DNA of 64,000 nucleotides from Virgibacillus_P tibetensis (lineage in GTDB: Bacteria > Bacillota > Bacilli > Bacillales > Amphibacillaceae): NCBI RefSeq assembly GCF_036026595.1, contig NZ_JARZFX010000001.1, positions 620,001-684,000 of the forward strand. The letters run 5' to 3'. Under the pieces are notes generated by a model. The model was not told the origin of the DNA and did no database searches. It saw nothing but the letters and a program-made list of their open reading frames with translations. Each line of letters starts with the position of its first letter. Positions within the stretch are counted from its first letter, which is position 1. A program made the position numbers and the translations under genes. This document shows, in pieces, positions 1-6,474 of the stretch.

Positions 1-1207
1 GAATAGTTGCATCTATACTGGCTTGCAATGCATTCAAAAATACATTAAGTCTAGACTTTCTTTCGTCTGCTGTCTTTTTCTTGGAGCCTAATAAACCCAC
101 TTTGAAATCATGTTGTTGTGATTCCAGAAATGAAGTTGCTTTATCTCTTAGGTCAGAAGGCATGAGATATGCATTTTTTAACGTGTTTTGTAGTTCGTTT
201 TGAAAATCCTTTTCCAATTCCGTCGGCATATTTTGGACATCATTTATTTTATTTTCCAGTTGATCTATTTTTGAAAAGTCTATTTCCAAGTCATCTTGTG
301 TATTCGACAATATAGAATATTGATCTTCATATTCTGTTTTCAGATATACTTTATGTTCATTTATAACATGGTTAATAGAACGTTCGATGCTAAAGTATTG
401 CTCTTTCTCTTCATACATTATAGAAAAAAGTTTATCTTTAATCTCTTCAAATTGATTATAATTCACAGAAGGATTTAGTAACGAAGAATAGAATATACTT
501 TTTGGTTCAATTCCCCATTGATCAAACGTTTGTTTAATACTTGTATCAAACATAGTAAATGGTAATTCTTCCTCATCATGCTTATCAATCTGGTTGACTA
601 TTACATAAAATGGAATCGATTTTTCCTGTAGTGATTGCAGGAATTGCATATTAACCTCTGATTGGACATGATTATAGTCCATTACATAAAAAAGAGCATC
701 TACTAAATACATCGAAGATAATGTCATTAATCGATCAGCGTCGTCTGCTGCATCAATTCCAGGGGTATCCATTATCGAACAGCCAATAGGAATGATTGAC
801 TCTGATGTACTGATTTCGATCTTTCTAATTGCATCTCTGTCTTTAGAATAATCTTTAATCATATCAATGTCATAAGGCTCATTGTACTCAACAGGTTGAT
901 CATGATGAAAGTAAACACGAGCTACACCTTCTCCAGAAGTTAATTTGACTATAGTTGCACTTGTGGGAATCGGACTCTTAGGAAGGATATCTGCATTGAA
1001 AAGCGAATTAATCATTGATGATTTCCCAGCAGAAAAATGACCAGCGAAACTGACCAATAATTCTTTTTTTTCTAGCTTTTCATACAGTTCAAGTATTTTT
1101 GCAGCATTTGTCTTATCATTGTTATCAATCATCACTTGATACAAAGCGACTAAATGGTGTAACTTTACATGTGAATTTATTCTATCTTTTAATATCAAGC
1201 TGTTCAT
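1..1207 (-). CDS. Dynamin-like GTPase, N-terminal part (runs off left edge)
   Basis: About 400 codons are open from the minus-strand ATG at 1207 to the window edge. The product starts with a dynamin-type GTPase domain: P-loop SFAGHFSAGKSSMINS near residue 53, G3 motif MDTPG near residue 145, and a G4-like NQID. A helical, charged stalk-like region follows. Family knowledge: bacterial dynamins such as B. subtilis DynA (YpbR) bind and fuse or protect membranes, and DynA is a tandem two-dynamin protein of about 1,200 residues. Only the first part is visible, so whether this one is tandem cannot be told. The start is uncertain: an in-frame ATG lies at 1225 without a ribosome site, while an AGAAAGGA sits almost against the 1207 ATG and would suit a TTG a few codons later. 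Confidence 0.85.
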   Translation of the reverse strand, partial: MNSLILKDRINSHVKLHHLVALYQVMIDNNDKTNAAKILELYEKLEKKELLVSFAGHFSAGKSSMINSLFNADILPKSPIPTSATIVKLTSGEGVARVYFHHDQPVEYNEPYDIDMIKDYSKDRDAIRKIEISTSESIIPIGCSIMDTPGIDAADDADRLMTLSSMYLVDALFYVMDYNHVQSEVNMQFLQSLQEKSIPFYVIVNQIDKHDEEELPFTMFDTSIKQTFDQWGIEPKSIFYSSLLNPSVNYNQFEEIKDKLFSIMYEEKEQYFSIERSINHVINEHKVYLKTEYEDQYSILSNTQDDLEIDFSKIDQLENKINDVQNMPTELEKDFQNELQNTLKNAYLMPSDLRDKATSFLESQQHDFKVGLLGSKKKTADERKSRLNVFLNALQASIDATI

Positions 1208-1279
1208 GTCCTTTCTCTTATCCATACTAGCGTCTATTATACGAGATTCAGCAGTGTTTTTCTACCTAATATCGCTATA

Positions 1280-1750
1280 TTACACCCTAAAATCTTTTAT
1301 CAGTTTGGTCGTAATATAATGTATTAAATCTCCTCGACTAAGAACACCGACCACCTGATTATCCTTATTAATTACTGGTATCTTCTTAAAGCGGTATCGG
1401 GAGAATATAGATAGCGCCTCATCAATATTATCATTCGGTTGAACATTATGGATATTTTTCTTACGCATTATCTCCCCTACAAGATTGTTCATGGAATAAG
1501 ATAGTCGATGGGTTAGCTCTTCTTTTTCACTGACCACTACAAGTGGGAACATGTCATACACTGTTCTGCTTTTCGGCTGCAAATAGCGGATCACATCACC
1601 ATCACTAATCATACCTATTAATTTATTGTCCTTATCAACCACAGGAACTCCACCGATACTATTCGTGGACAAAATTTCCAACAACTGTTTAATTGTCGTT
1701 TCTTTAGTAACACTAATTACATCCTTAATCATAAAATCTTTTATCTTCAT
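1280..1750 (-). CDS. CBS-domain pair protein
   Basis: The protein has 156 residues and is made almost entirely of two CBS motifs, one near residues 5-60 (IGGVPVVDKDNKLIGMISDGD) and one near 95-150 (KKIPVINKDNQVVGVLSRGD). CBS pairs bind adenosine nucleotides and usually sense energy state or ligands. No catalytic domain is attached, so the role is unknown. A longer reading frame begins at 1762, but the first codons of that version are themselves the Shine-Dalgarno sequence (GGAGGAA), placed 5 nt before the ATG at 1750. I therefore take 1750 as the start. It sits just upstream of the dynamin gene on the same strand and may be co-transcribed with it. Confidence 0.85.
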   Translation of the reverse strand: MKIKDFMIKDVISVTKETTIKQLLEILSTNSIGGVPVVDKDNKLIGMISDGDVIRYLQPKSRTVYDMFPLVVVSEKEELTHRLSYSMNNLVGEIMRKKNIHNVQPNDNIDEALSIFSRYRFKKIPVINKDNQVVGVLSRGDLIHYITTKLIKDFRV

Positions 1751-1837
1751 ATGTTCCTCCATAAGTTGTGTTTTATCTTTTGTTCAGGATAAATGTACCA
1801 TAATAACAGCAGAATAGCTTTTAGTACTCTTACATAA

Positions 1838-2038
1838 AAACCAACCATCAAAGGACTCTTTTACTTATCAAGACGTTCTTCTCGCATTGGTAGGAACCCA
1901 GTCACCGGGGAGGAATTTGACGTCCCGGAGCGAGAAGCGATGGCGTTCAGAACGAGCCCTGCTTACGCCAAGCGTTTGCGTGAGCGCCGTAAGGTAATAG
2001 CCAAACAGCGAATGAATAAAGAGGCACCATCTGAATAA
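1838..2038 (+). pseudogene. HU-family DNA-binding protein, C-terminal fragment
   Basis: An open frame of 66 codons between an upstream TAA (1835) and a TAA (2036) has no ATG, GTG or TTG near its beginning and no ribosome site. Its translation contains RSSRIGRNPVTGEEFDVP and then AFRTSPAYAKRLRERRK. This matches the arm and C-terminal end of the HU/IHF fold, where GRNPxTGE is the signature. The N-terminal half of HU is missing. The stretch is visibly more GC-rich than its neighbours, as expected for transferred DNA. I read it as the remnant of a phage- or plasmid-type HU-like gene. It ends a few bases before a strong terminator that may have belonged to it. Confidence 0.7.
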
Positions 2039-2049
2039 ACAAATTCATG

Positions 2050-2086
2050 ACACCACTCCTTTCTAAAAGGGGTGGTGTTTTTGTTT
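2050..2086 (+). terminator. Rho-independent terminator after HU fragment
   Basis: ACACCACTCC and GGGGTGGTGT form a 10-bp stem around a short A/T-rich loop, followed by TTTTTGTTT. It is placed 12 nt after the stop of the HU-like fragment. Confidence 0.8.
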
Positions 2087-2249
2087 AGTATAAAAAAACC
2101 GGAAGATAGATTAACAAATCGAATAATCGCATTGCCGGCCAGGGTGACAGGTATTTTTTCTCACATACGGAACAAATTTTATAAATTATAACATAATTTC
2201 GAAAATATTGTGGTATTATGGAGCAGAACAAAATTAAAGGAGGAATAAT

Positions 2250-2753
2250 ATGTAAAAATTAGTAGTTTTAGTAATTGGTGTTTTAGCAGTTTTAGTTTCG
2301 TTCACAGCCGTATCCGCAGAAGAATCATTTGAAGTTAAGCACAACGATGAGGCAGAGATATTAGAGAATGTTGGAGTGTCCTCCGAACCTCCTGTTTTCG
2401 ATGATGGGGAAGAAGGAGAAGTATCCATACATGGTTTAGACCCACCCGGTTCTGTATGGGATGTTACTAGAAAGGGTCAATATGACTTTGCCGGGAAAGC
2501 CTCGGGGTCTACTTTGTATACAAATTATTTGATAACTGGTAAAAGCTCTTATAGGTTAGAAATTAAAAATATTCAGAATGACACTTTGAGGGTAGATCTT
2601 ATGAAAAGGAATAGTTGGATAGACTCCAGAGTTGCAACTTATAACCTAAGTGCTAAATCAACTCGTTATACGTTCCCAAGCGGCTTGGATAGTTCAGGCC
2701 ACTATTACTTAAAATTTTATGCTCCTAGTGAATTTTCCGGAAACATACGATAA
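2250..2753 (+). pseudogene. Small secreted protein gene with stop at codon 2
   Basis: An excellent ribosome site (AAAGGAGGA, 5 nt spacing) precedes ATG at 2250, but the next codon is TAA (2253). The same frame then runs open for 165 codons. It opens with a lysine followed by a hydrophobic signal sequence (LVVLVIGVLAVLVSFTAV) and a likely SAEES cleavage region, and continues as a roughly 145-residue exported domain ending with TAA at 2751. The original start was most plausibly M-K-K-L, with AAA changed to TAA by one substitution. The mature part is rich in Ser, Gly and aromatic residues and looks like a small beta protein. I do not recognise a family. A GTG at 2376 could start a 125-residue cytosolic form, but it has no ribosome site. 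Either the gene is newly dead or the base is a sequencing error. Confidence 0.7.
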
Positions 2754-2786
2754 GATAAAAACATAGATTTGCATAATAGTATTTTT

Positions 2787-2820
2787 CAAACGCCAAAGAA
2801 AAACTTTGGCGTTTGTCTTT
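2787..2820 (+). terminator. Terminator after the secreted-protein pseudogene
   Basis: CAAACGCCAAAG and CTTTGGCGTTTG form a perfect 12-bp stem with a 5-nt A loop, followed by TCTTT. Confidence 0.85.
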
Positions 2821-2851
2821 ATACACGCATTTATATTAAGGGAGAAAACTC

Positions 2852-3637
2852 ATGACAAGTACTCAGCTAAAAATCATTGCACTGATCGCCATGTTTATTG
2901 ACCATTACGGATACTTTATACCAGGGACACCCGAATGGATGGGGTGGATAGGGAGGATTGCAGCTCCGGTCTTTATCTATTGCGTAGTTATCGGTTTCAA
3001 AAACACTTCCAACAGAACAAAGTATTTGGTACGCTTGGGCGTAGCTGCAGTTGGAATGAGTTTCCTGAATCTATTTATAAACTTACGTGTTTACTATACA
3101 GATTTGAACAACCTGTATCTTGAGCTGAACTTCTTCTCTACTTTATTTTTAATAACCTTTCTAATTATGCTGCTGAAAAATAAGAAAATAAAACTTCTTC
3201 TATTGTTCTTTGGTTGGCAATTTGCTTCTCTTTTCTTATTCAGCTTACTGGAAAACGCTGGGTTGCTAGTTCGTCCAATCGCAATATTCACAACGCAAAT
3301 TTCTGGAAACCTTCTTGTAGTTGAGGGTGGCCTTCTAATGATCTTATTGGGCCTTTTCTTTTATTTTGCGAATGATAATAAATGGAGAGTTACGGTGGGT
3401 TATAGTTTTTATTGCCTCGCGATGTTCTACTCTGTGCGAAGATGGGGGTGGAGTTTGGCGGGAATAAACCAAGAATTATTTGGGTTTGTTAATTATCAAT
3501 GGATGATGATTTTCGCTTTGCCATTGTTGTTTTTATATAACGGGAAAAAAGGGATCGGGATGAAGTACTTATTCTACATATTTTACCCTCTGCACATCGC
3601 AATACTTTGGTATATAAGCACTCTTATATTATCTTGA
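2852..3637 (+). CDS. TraX-family multispanning membrane protein
   Basis: The protein has 261 residues and seven or eight hydrophobic spans. It begins with the characteristic TraX N-terminus: a short polar start, then LKIIALIAMFIDHYGYF with an Asp-His pair in the first helix, then GRIAAPVFIY. TraX of the F plasmid acetylates the pilin N-terminus. Chromosomal Firmicute members belong to the acyltransferase-like TraX family with no settled role, so I claim only the family. The ribosome site AAGGGAG lies 7 nt before the ATG. The gene stands alone, with terminators on both sides, inside the accessory stretch. It may be cargo of past transfer, but no conjugation genes are near it. Confidence 0.8.
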   Translation: MTSTQLKIIALIAMFIDHYGYFIPGTPEWMGWIGRIAAPVFIYCVVIGFKNTSNRTKYLVRLGVAAVGMSFLNLFINLRVYYTDLNNLYLELNFFSTLFLITFLIMLLKNKKIKLLLLFFGWQFASLFLFSLLENAGLLVRPIAIFTTQISGNLLVVEGGLLMILLGLFFYFANDNKWRVTVGYSFYCLAMFYSVRRWGWSLAGINQELFGFVNYQWMMIFALPLLFLYNGKKGIGMKYLFYIFYPLHIAILWYISTLILS

Positions 3638-3659
3638 GTAATTGTAAATGATATAGACG

Positions 3660-3690
3660 CACCTGCTGTTCTGGCGGGTGTTTTCTTTTT
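3660..3690 (+). terminator. Terminator after traX-like gene
   Basis: CACCTGC pairs with GCGGGTG (one G-T pair) around a short loop and is followed by TTTTCTTTTT. Confidence 0.75.
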
Positions 3691-3742
3691 GGTTGGAAAA
3701 AGAAAACCATCGCTTTCCACCCTAAAACCGATGATGAATAAA

Positions 3743-3780
3743 GGGGTACCGCCAACATTCCGGAAATTTTGTACGATAAG
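3743..3780 (+). repeat. Left 38-bp terminal inverted repeat (Tn3 type)
   Basis: It starts GGGGTACCGCCAAC and ends TTTTGTACGATAAG, reading inward. It differs from the right repeat at three positions. Confidence 0.85.
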
Positions 3781-3798
3781 AAAGCACTCCACCCAAAA

Positions 3799-3833
3799 AA
3801 GGTCGATTTCCTGTACGTTAAGGAAACGACCTT
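3799..3833. repeat. Hairpin just inside the left terminal repeat
   Basis: AAGGTCG(A)TTTCC pairs with GGAAACGACCTT. The loop carries TGTACGTTAAG, nearly identical to the inner end of the terminal repeat (TGTACGATAAG) and in the same orientation. A matching hairpin lies inside the right repeat. Confidence 0.65.
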
Positions 3834-3914
3834 GTATTTGTCATATTAACTATGGACCAAAATATCTTTTTCACATAAAGGAATCATTTCGGTTATTAAA
3901 GAATCCATTTATAT

Positions 3915-4267
3915 TTATGTCTTTATAGCAATCATCAATCCAGTTGACCAATTGAGTTTTATAACCGTTAAACTTGTTCTGGATTCTAGATCATTTATTA
4001 AATTCTTTATCTTTTCTCCATGCTCTTTAGGCCATCCTTCTTGAGGAAGGAGGTCATCAATAATATAAAACTGCCTTTATTTAATAGCTGTAGCGTTTCA
4101 TCTAATACTCGGAGTTTACCCGGCCATGTATCCGCAAATATGAAATCAAACGTATGATCGTGCAGGGACTTGATCAATTTTTCACCATCACCTGTAACAA
4201 ATTCGACTCGAGAGTCATTACTTAAATGCTCTTTAGCAATTTGATGTAACTGATTATCTGTATCAAC
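3915..4267 (-). pseudogene. Class I SAM-dependent O-methyltransferase remnant
   Basis: Read on the minus strand from 4267, the frame gives VDTDNQLHQIAKEHL, then VTGDGEKLIKSL and FDFIFADTWPGKL. After a one-base frame change around 4064-4071, in a T run on the coding strand, it continues SFYIIDDLLPQEGWPKEHG and ends LNWSTGLMIAIKT at 3915. This is the second half of a small O-methyltransferase (YrrM-like): the acidic loop after strand 2, the DFIFAD motif and the IDDLLP strand are all in order. The N-terminal half with the SAM glycine motif is gone; the frame meets a stop exactly at the junction with the transposase remnant. It is truncated and frameshifted, so it is non-functional. It was probably a passenger or a captured host gene. 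Confidence 0.75.
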
Positions 4268-5668
4268 TTAGCATTAGAGAATGGGAATACCGTGTATTTA
4301 ATTCGCAATGCGATAGATGTATTACGCAAGGAAAAAATAATACTGCCAGCAATTCCAACAATCGAGAGAATGGTTTGGTTTGCTAAGACCCGTGCAGAGA
4401 AGAAAATCTATTCCATATTAAACAGTAATCTTTCAGGGATCCATAAACATGAATTAGAAAAACTGATTGATTTAACTGTAAAGAATAGTAAAACAAAATT
4501 GGCTTGGCTTAGGGAAATTCCCGGTCAATCATCACCAGATTCTTTTTTAAAGGTCATACAAAGATTAAAGTATATTAAAGAAATGAATATTACAGTGGAA
4601 GCTTCATTGATACATTCTAATAAACTTTTACAATTGGCTCGAATTGGATCAAGATATGAACCTATTCTTTTAGACGATTTAAAGAAGAAAAAAGATATGC
4701 ATTATTGATCGACCACTTATTAACTCTCTCTCAAGACCTAACTGATCATGCTATTGAAATTCATGACAGGCAAATGATGGTGTTACAAGCTAAAGGCAGA
4801 AAAACTCAGGAAGAAATGCAAAAACAGAATGGTAAATCAGTTAATGAAAAAGTTGTACATTACGCAGATATTGGTGCTGCTTTAATTACTGCAAAAGAAT
4901 AGGGAATTGATCCTTATGTCGCACTAGAAAGGGTAATGCCTTGGGAGAAAATCGTGGAATCCATTGAAGAAGCTAAAGTGTTATCAAGACCAATGTTATG
5001 ACTATTTAGATTTAATCAAAACTCGATTTAATTATTTAAGGAAATATACACCCAGTCTATTAGAGTCTTTAAAGTTTAAATCGATTAAATCAGCAGAGCC
5101 TTTATTGAAAGCATTAGAAACCATACGTGAATTAAATGATTCTGGGAAAAGGAAAATTCCTGATGGTTCACCTTTAGATTTTGTTCCTAAACGTTGGCAA
5201 AAACATGTTTTTGATGATGAAGGAAACATTAATCGTCAATATTATGAAATGGTAGCTTTAACAGAACTCAAAAACCACATACATTCAGGAGATGTTTGGG
5301 TTGAAGGTAGTCGGTTACATAAGGATTTTGAAGAGTATTTAGTATCTAAAGACGATTGGGAATTAGTAAAAGTCAAAGGAACTAAGCTAGCTGCTAATAT
5401 CAGTTTTGATAAGTATATTCAGGAGAGGATAGAAACTCTAAACGCAAAAATTCAATGGATTTCAAAGAATATAGATAAGATTGAAAGTATCAACATAGAA
5501 AAACAAAAGATACATGTGGAGAGATTGCAAGCCGATACACCTGAAGAATCTAGAAAATTTAGTTTATCTCTTTATAATATGCTTCCAAGAGTTAAACTCA
5601 CTGATTTATTAATGGAAGTTGCGAAATGGACGGGTTTTCATGAGCTTTCACACAAATCAACCACCTAA
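4268..5668 (+). pseudogene. Tn3-family transposase (TnpA) remnant, three lesions
   Basis: Three successive reading frames together give a Tn3-type transposase middle region. It starts LALENGNTVYLIRNAIDVL, continues through LAWLREIPGQSSPDSFLKVI and ends LTDLLMEVAKWTGF near 5650. The breaks are a frame change in the A-rich run about 4684-4697, an in-frame TAG at 4900, and another frame change about 4990 (the next frame resumes YDYLDLIKTRFNYLRKY). Family knowledge: TnpA is close to 990 residues with a C-terminal DDE catalytic domain. Here about 465 residues remain. The first part and the whole catalytic domain are missing, so this is dead. The left end is a sharp junction with the methyltransferase remnant. 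Confidence 0.85.
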
Positions 5669-5706
5669 TTCTCTCAGACCATTAAATAAAACTTAAACCA
5701 ATAACA

Positions 5707-5742
5707 AAAGCCAAATTACTTAACGTACAAGAATTTGGCTTT
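5707..5742. repeat. Hairpin just inside the right terminal repeat
   Basis: AAAGCCAAATT and AATTTGGCTTT form an 11-bp stem. The loop, read inward from the right repeat, carries TTGTACGTTAAG, the same motif and orientation as in the hairpin beside the left repeat. It might also stop transcription entering or leaving the element. Confidence 0.65.
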
Positions 5743-5759
5743 AATCATGTCGAAATTTG

Positions 5760-5797
5760 CTTAGCGTACAAAATTCCCGAAATGTTGGCGGTACCCC
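5760..5797 (-). repeat. Right 38-bp terminal inverted repeat (Tn3 type)
   Basis: The reverse complement starts GGGGTACCGCCAAC and ends TTTTGTACGCTAAG. Its outermost G forms the last base of the flavin reductase stop codon. Confidence 0.85.
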
Positions 5798-6267
5798 TAT
5801 AAGGACTGGATGTTTCGGTATTTACCACCATAAAATAATATAGGGTCTGGATCAGCCTTTTCCATCCTAACCTCAGAAACCTCCGCAATGAAAATCATAT
5901 GATCTCCCGCTACTGCTGTTTCTTTTACATGGCAAGATAAAGTAGCTATCGAATCTTTAATAACAGGTATATTGTTTTGTTTAATAATTGGGATATCTCT
6001 GTCTTTTTCCATTTGTTTTGCAAAAATCATCGATAACTCTTTTTGGTCTTCTGATAATATACTTAAACCAAATTCTTTCGTTTCTTGCAGTTTTTCATAC
6101 ATCCTAGCTCTTTCATCTATCGATATGGCAATCAATTTAGGTTTTAATGATACTGACATAAATGCATTTACTGTCATTCCCATAACTTCACCATTGTAGT
6201 CAGTTGTGACAATCGTAATGCCGGTCGCAAATTTGCCCATTGCATCCCGAAAAAGTCTTTCCTCCAT
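5797..6267 (-). CDS. Flavin reductase-like FMN-binding domain protein
   Basis: The protein has 156 residues. It has the flavin reductase split-barrel pattern: FRDAMGKFATGITIVTT at the start, GMTVNAFMSVSLKPKLIAIS near residue 45, AVAGDHMIFIAEV near 125, and ILFYGGKYR at the end. Such proteins use NAD(P)H to reduce FMN or FAD, often for a partner mono-oxygenase; none is adjacent. I start at the ATG at 6267, about 10 nt after AGAGGGG; a GTG at 6303 would add 12 residues that overlap this site. The stop codon TAG spans the edge of the right Tn3-type repeat, so the last few residues may differ from the pre-insertion protein. The core fold appears intact. Confidence 0.8.
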   Translation of the reverse strand: MEERLFRDAMGKFATGITIVTTDYNGEVMGMTVNAFMSVSLKPKLIAISIDERARMYEKLQETKEFGLSILSEDQKELSMIFAKQMEKDRDIPIIKQNNIPVIKDSIATLSCHVKETAVAGDHMIFIAEVSEVRMEKADPDPILFYGGKYRNIQSL

Positions 6268-6350
6268 AATTGGAATTCCCCTCTTTTCTAAAAGTACCTT
6301 CACTTCACAATAGCATTTAAAGCTGAAAATTTAAATAAAGATGCTTTAGA

Positions 6351-6376
6351 GTTAACATAATAATATTATTGTTAAC
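6351..6376. promoter_or_regulatory. AT-rich palindrome upstream of the flavin reductase gene
   Basis: GTTAAC stands at both ends of a 26-bp, nearly symmetrical A/T stretch, and another palindrome (ATTACTAGTAAT) follows. This could be an operator for the flavin reductase gene on the minus strand. No regulator is identified. Confidence 0.35.
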
Positions 6377-6439
6377 TTAATAGTAATTACTAGTAATAAT
6401 ATAATGTATGTATTGGTAATTATTATTGTTAAATAAAAT

Positions 6440-6469
6440 AGAAATGAAGATATTTATATCTTCATTTCT
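6440..6469 (-). terminator. Terminator of the yng-type operon
   Basis: A 13-bp stem, AGAAATGAAGATA with its complement, lies 5 nt after the yngE stop and is followed on the minus strand by ATTTTATTT. Confidence 0.8.
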
Positions 6470-6474
6470 AAGTT

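Larger units (their letters stand above)
3743..5797. mobile_element. Degenerate Tn3-family element bounded by 38-bp inverted repeats
   Basis: The 2,055-bp segment begins and ends with inverted repeats of 38 bp that match at 35 positions. They have the Tn3-family hallmarks: GGGG at the outer tip and TAAG at the inner end. Between them lie a methyltransferase remnant (minus strand) and a Tn3-type transposase remnant (plus strand), which abut at 4267/4268, plus one hairpin just inside each repeat. No resolvase gene or catalytic transposase domain remains, so the element can move only if a transposase acts in trans. The flanking pentamers (ATAAA on the left, TATAA on the right) are similar but not an exact 5-bp target duplication. 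Confidence 0.8.

Noticed and set aside
2852..3637. TraX-like gene as evidence of a conjugative element
   Set aside because: No relaxase, coupling protein or type IV secretion gene is nearby, and chromosomal TraX-family genes are common in Firmicutes.
3583..3792. Minus-strand frame crossing the left Tn3-type repeat
   Set aside because: It runs through the traX end, its terminator and the transposon tip; no ribosome site or family match. A chance frame.
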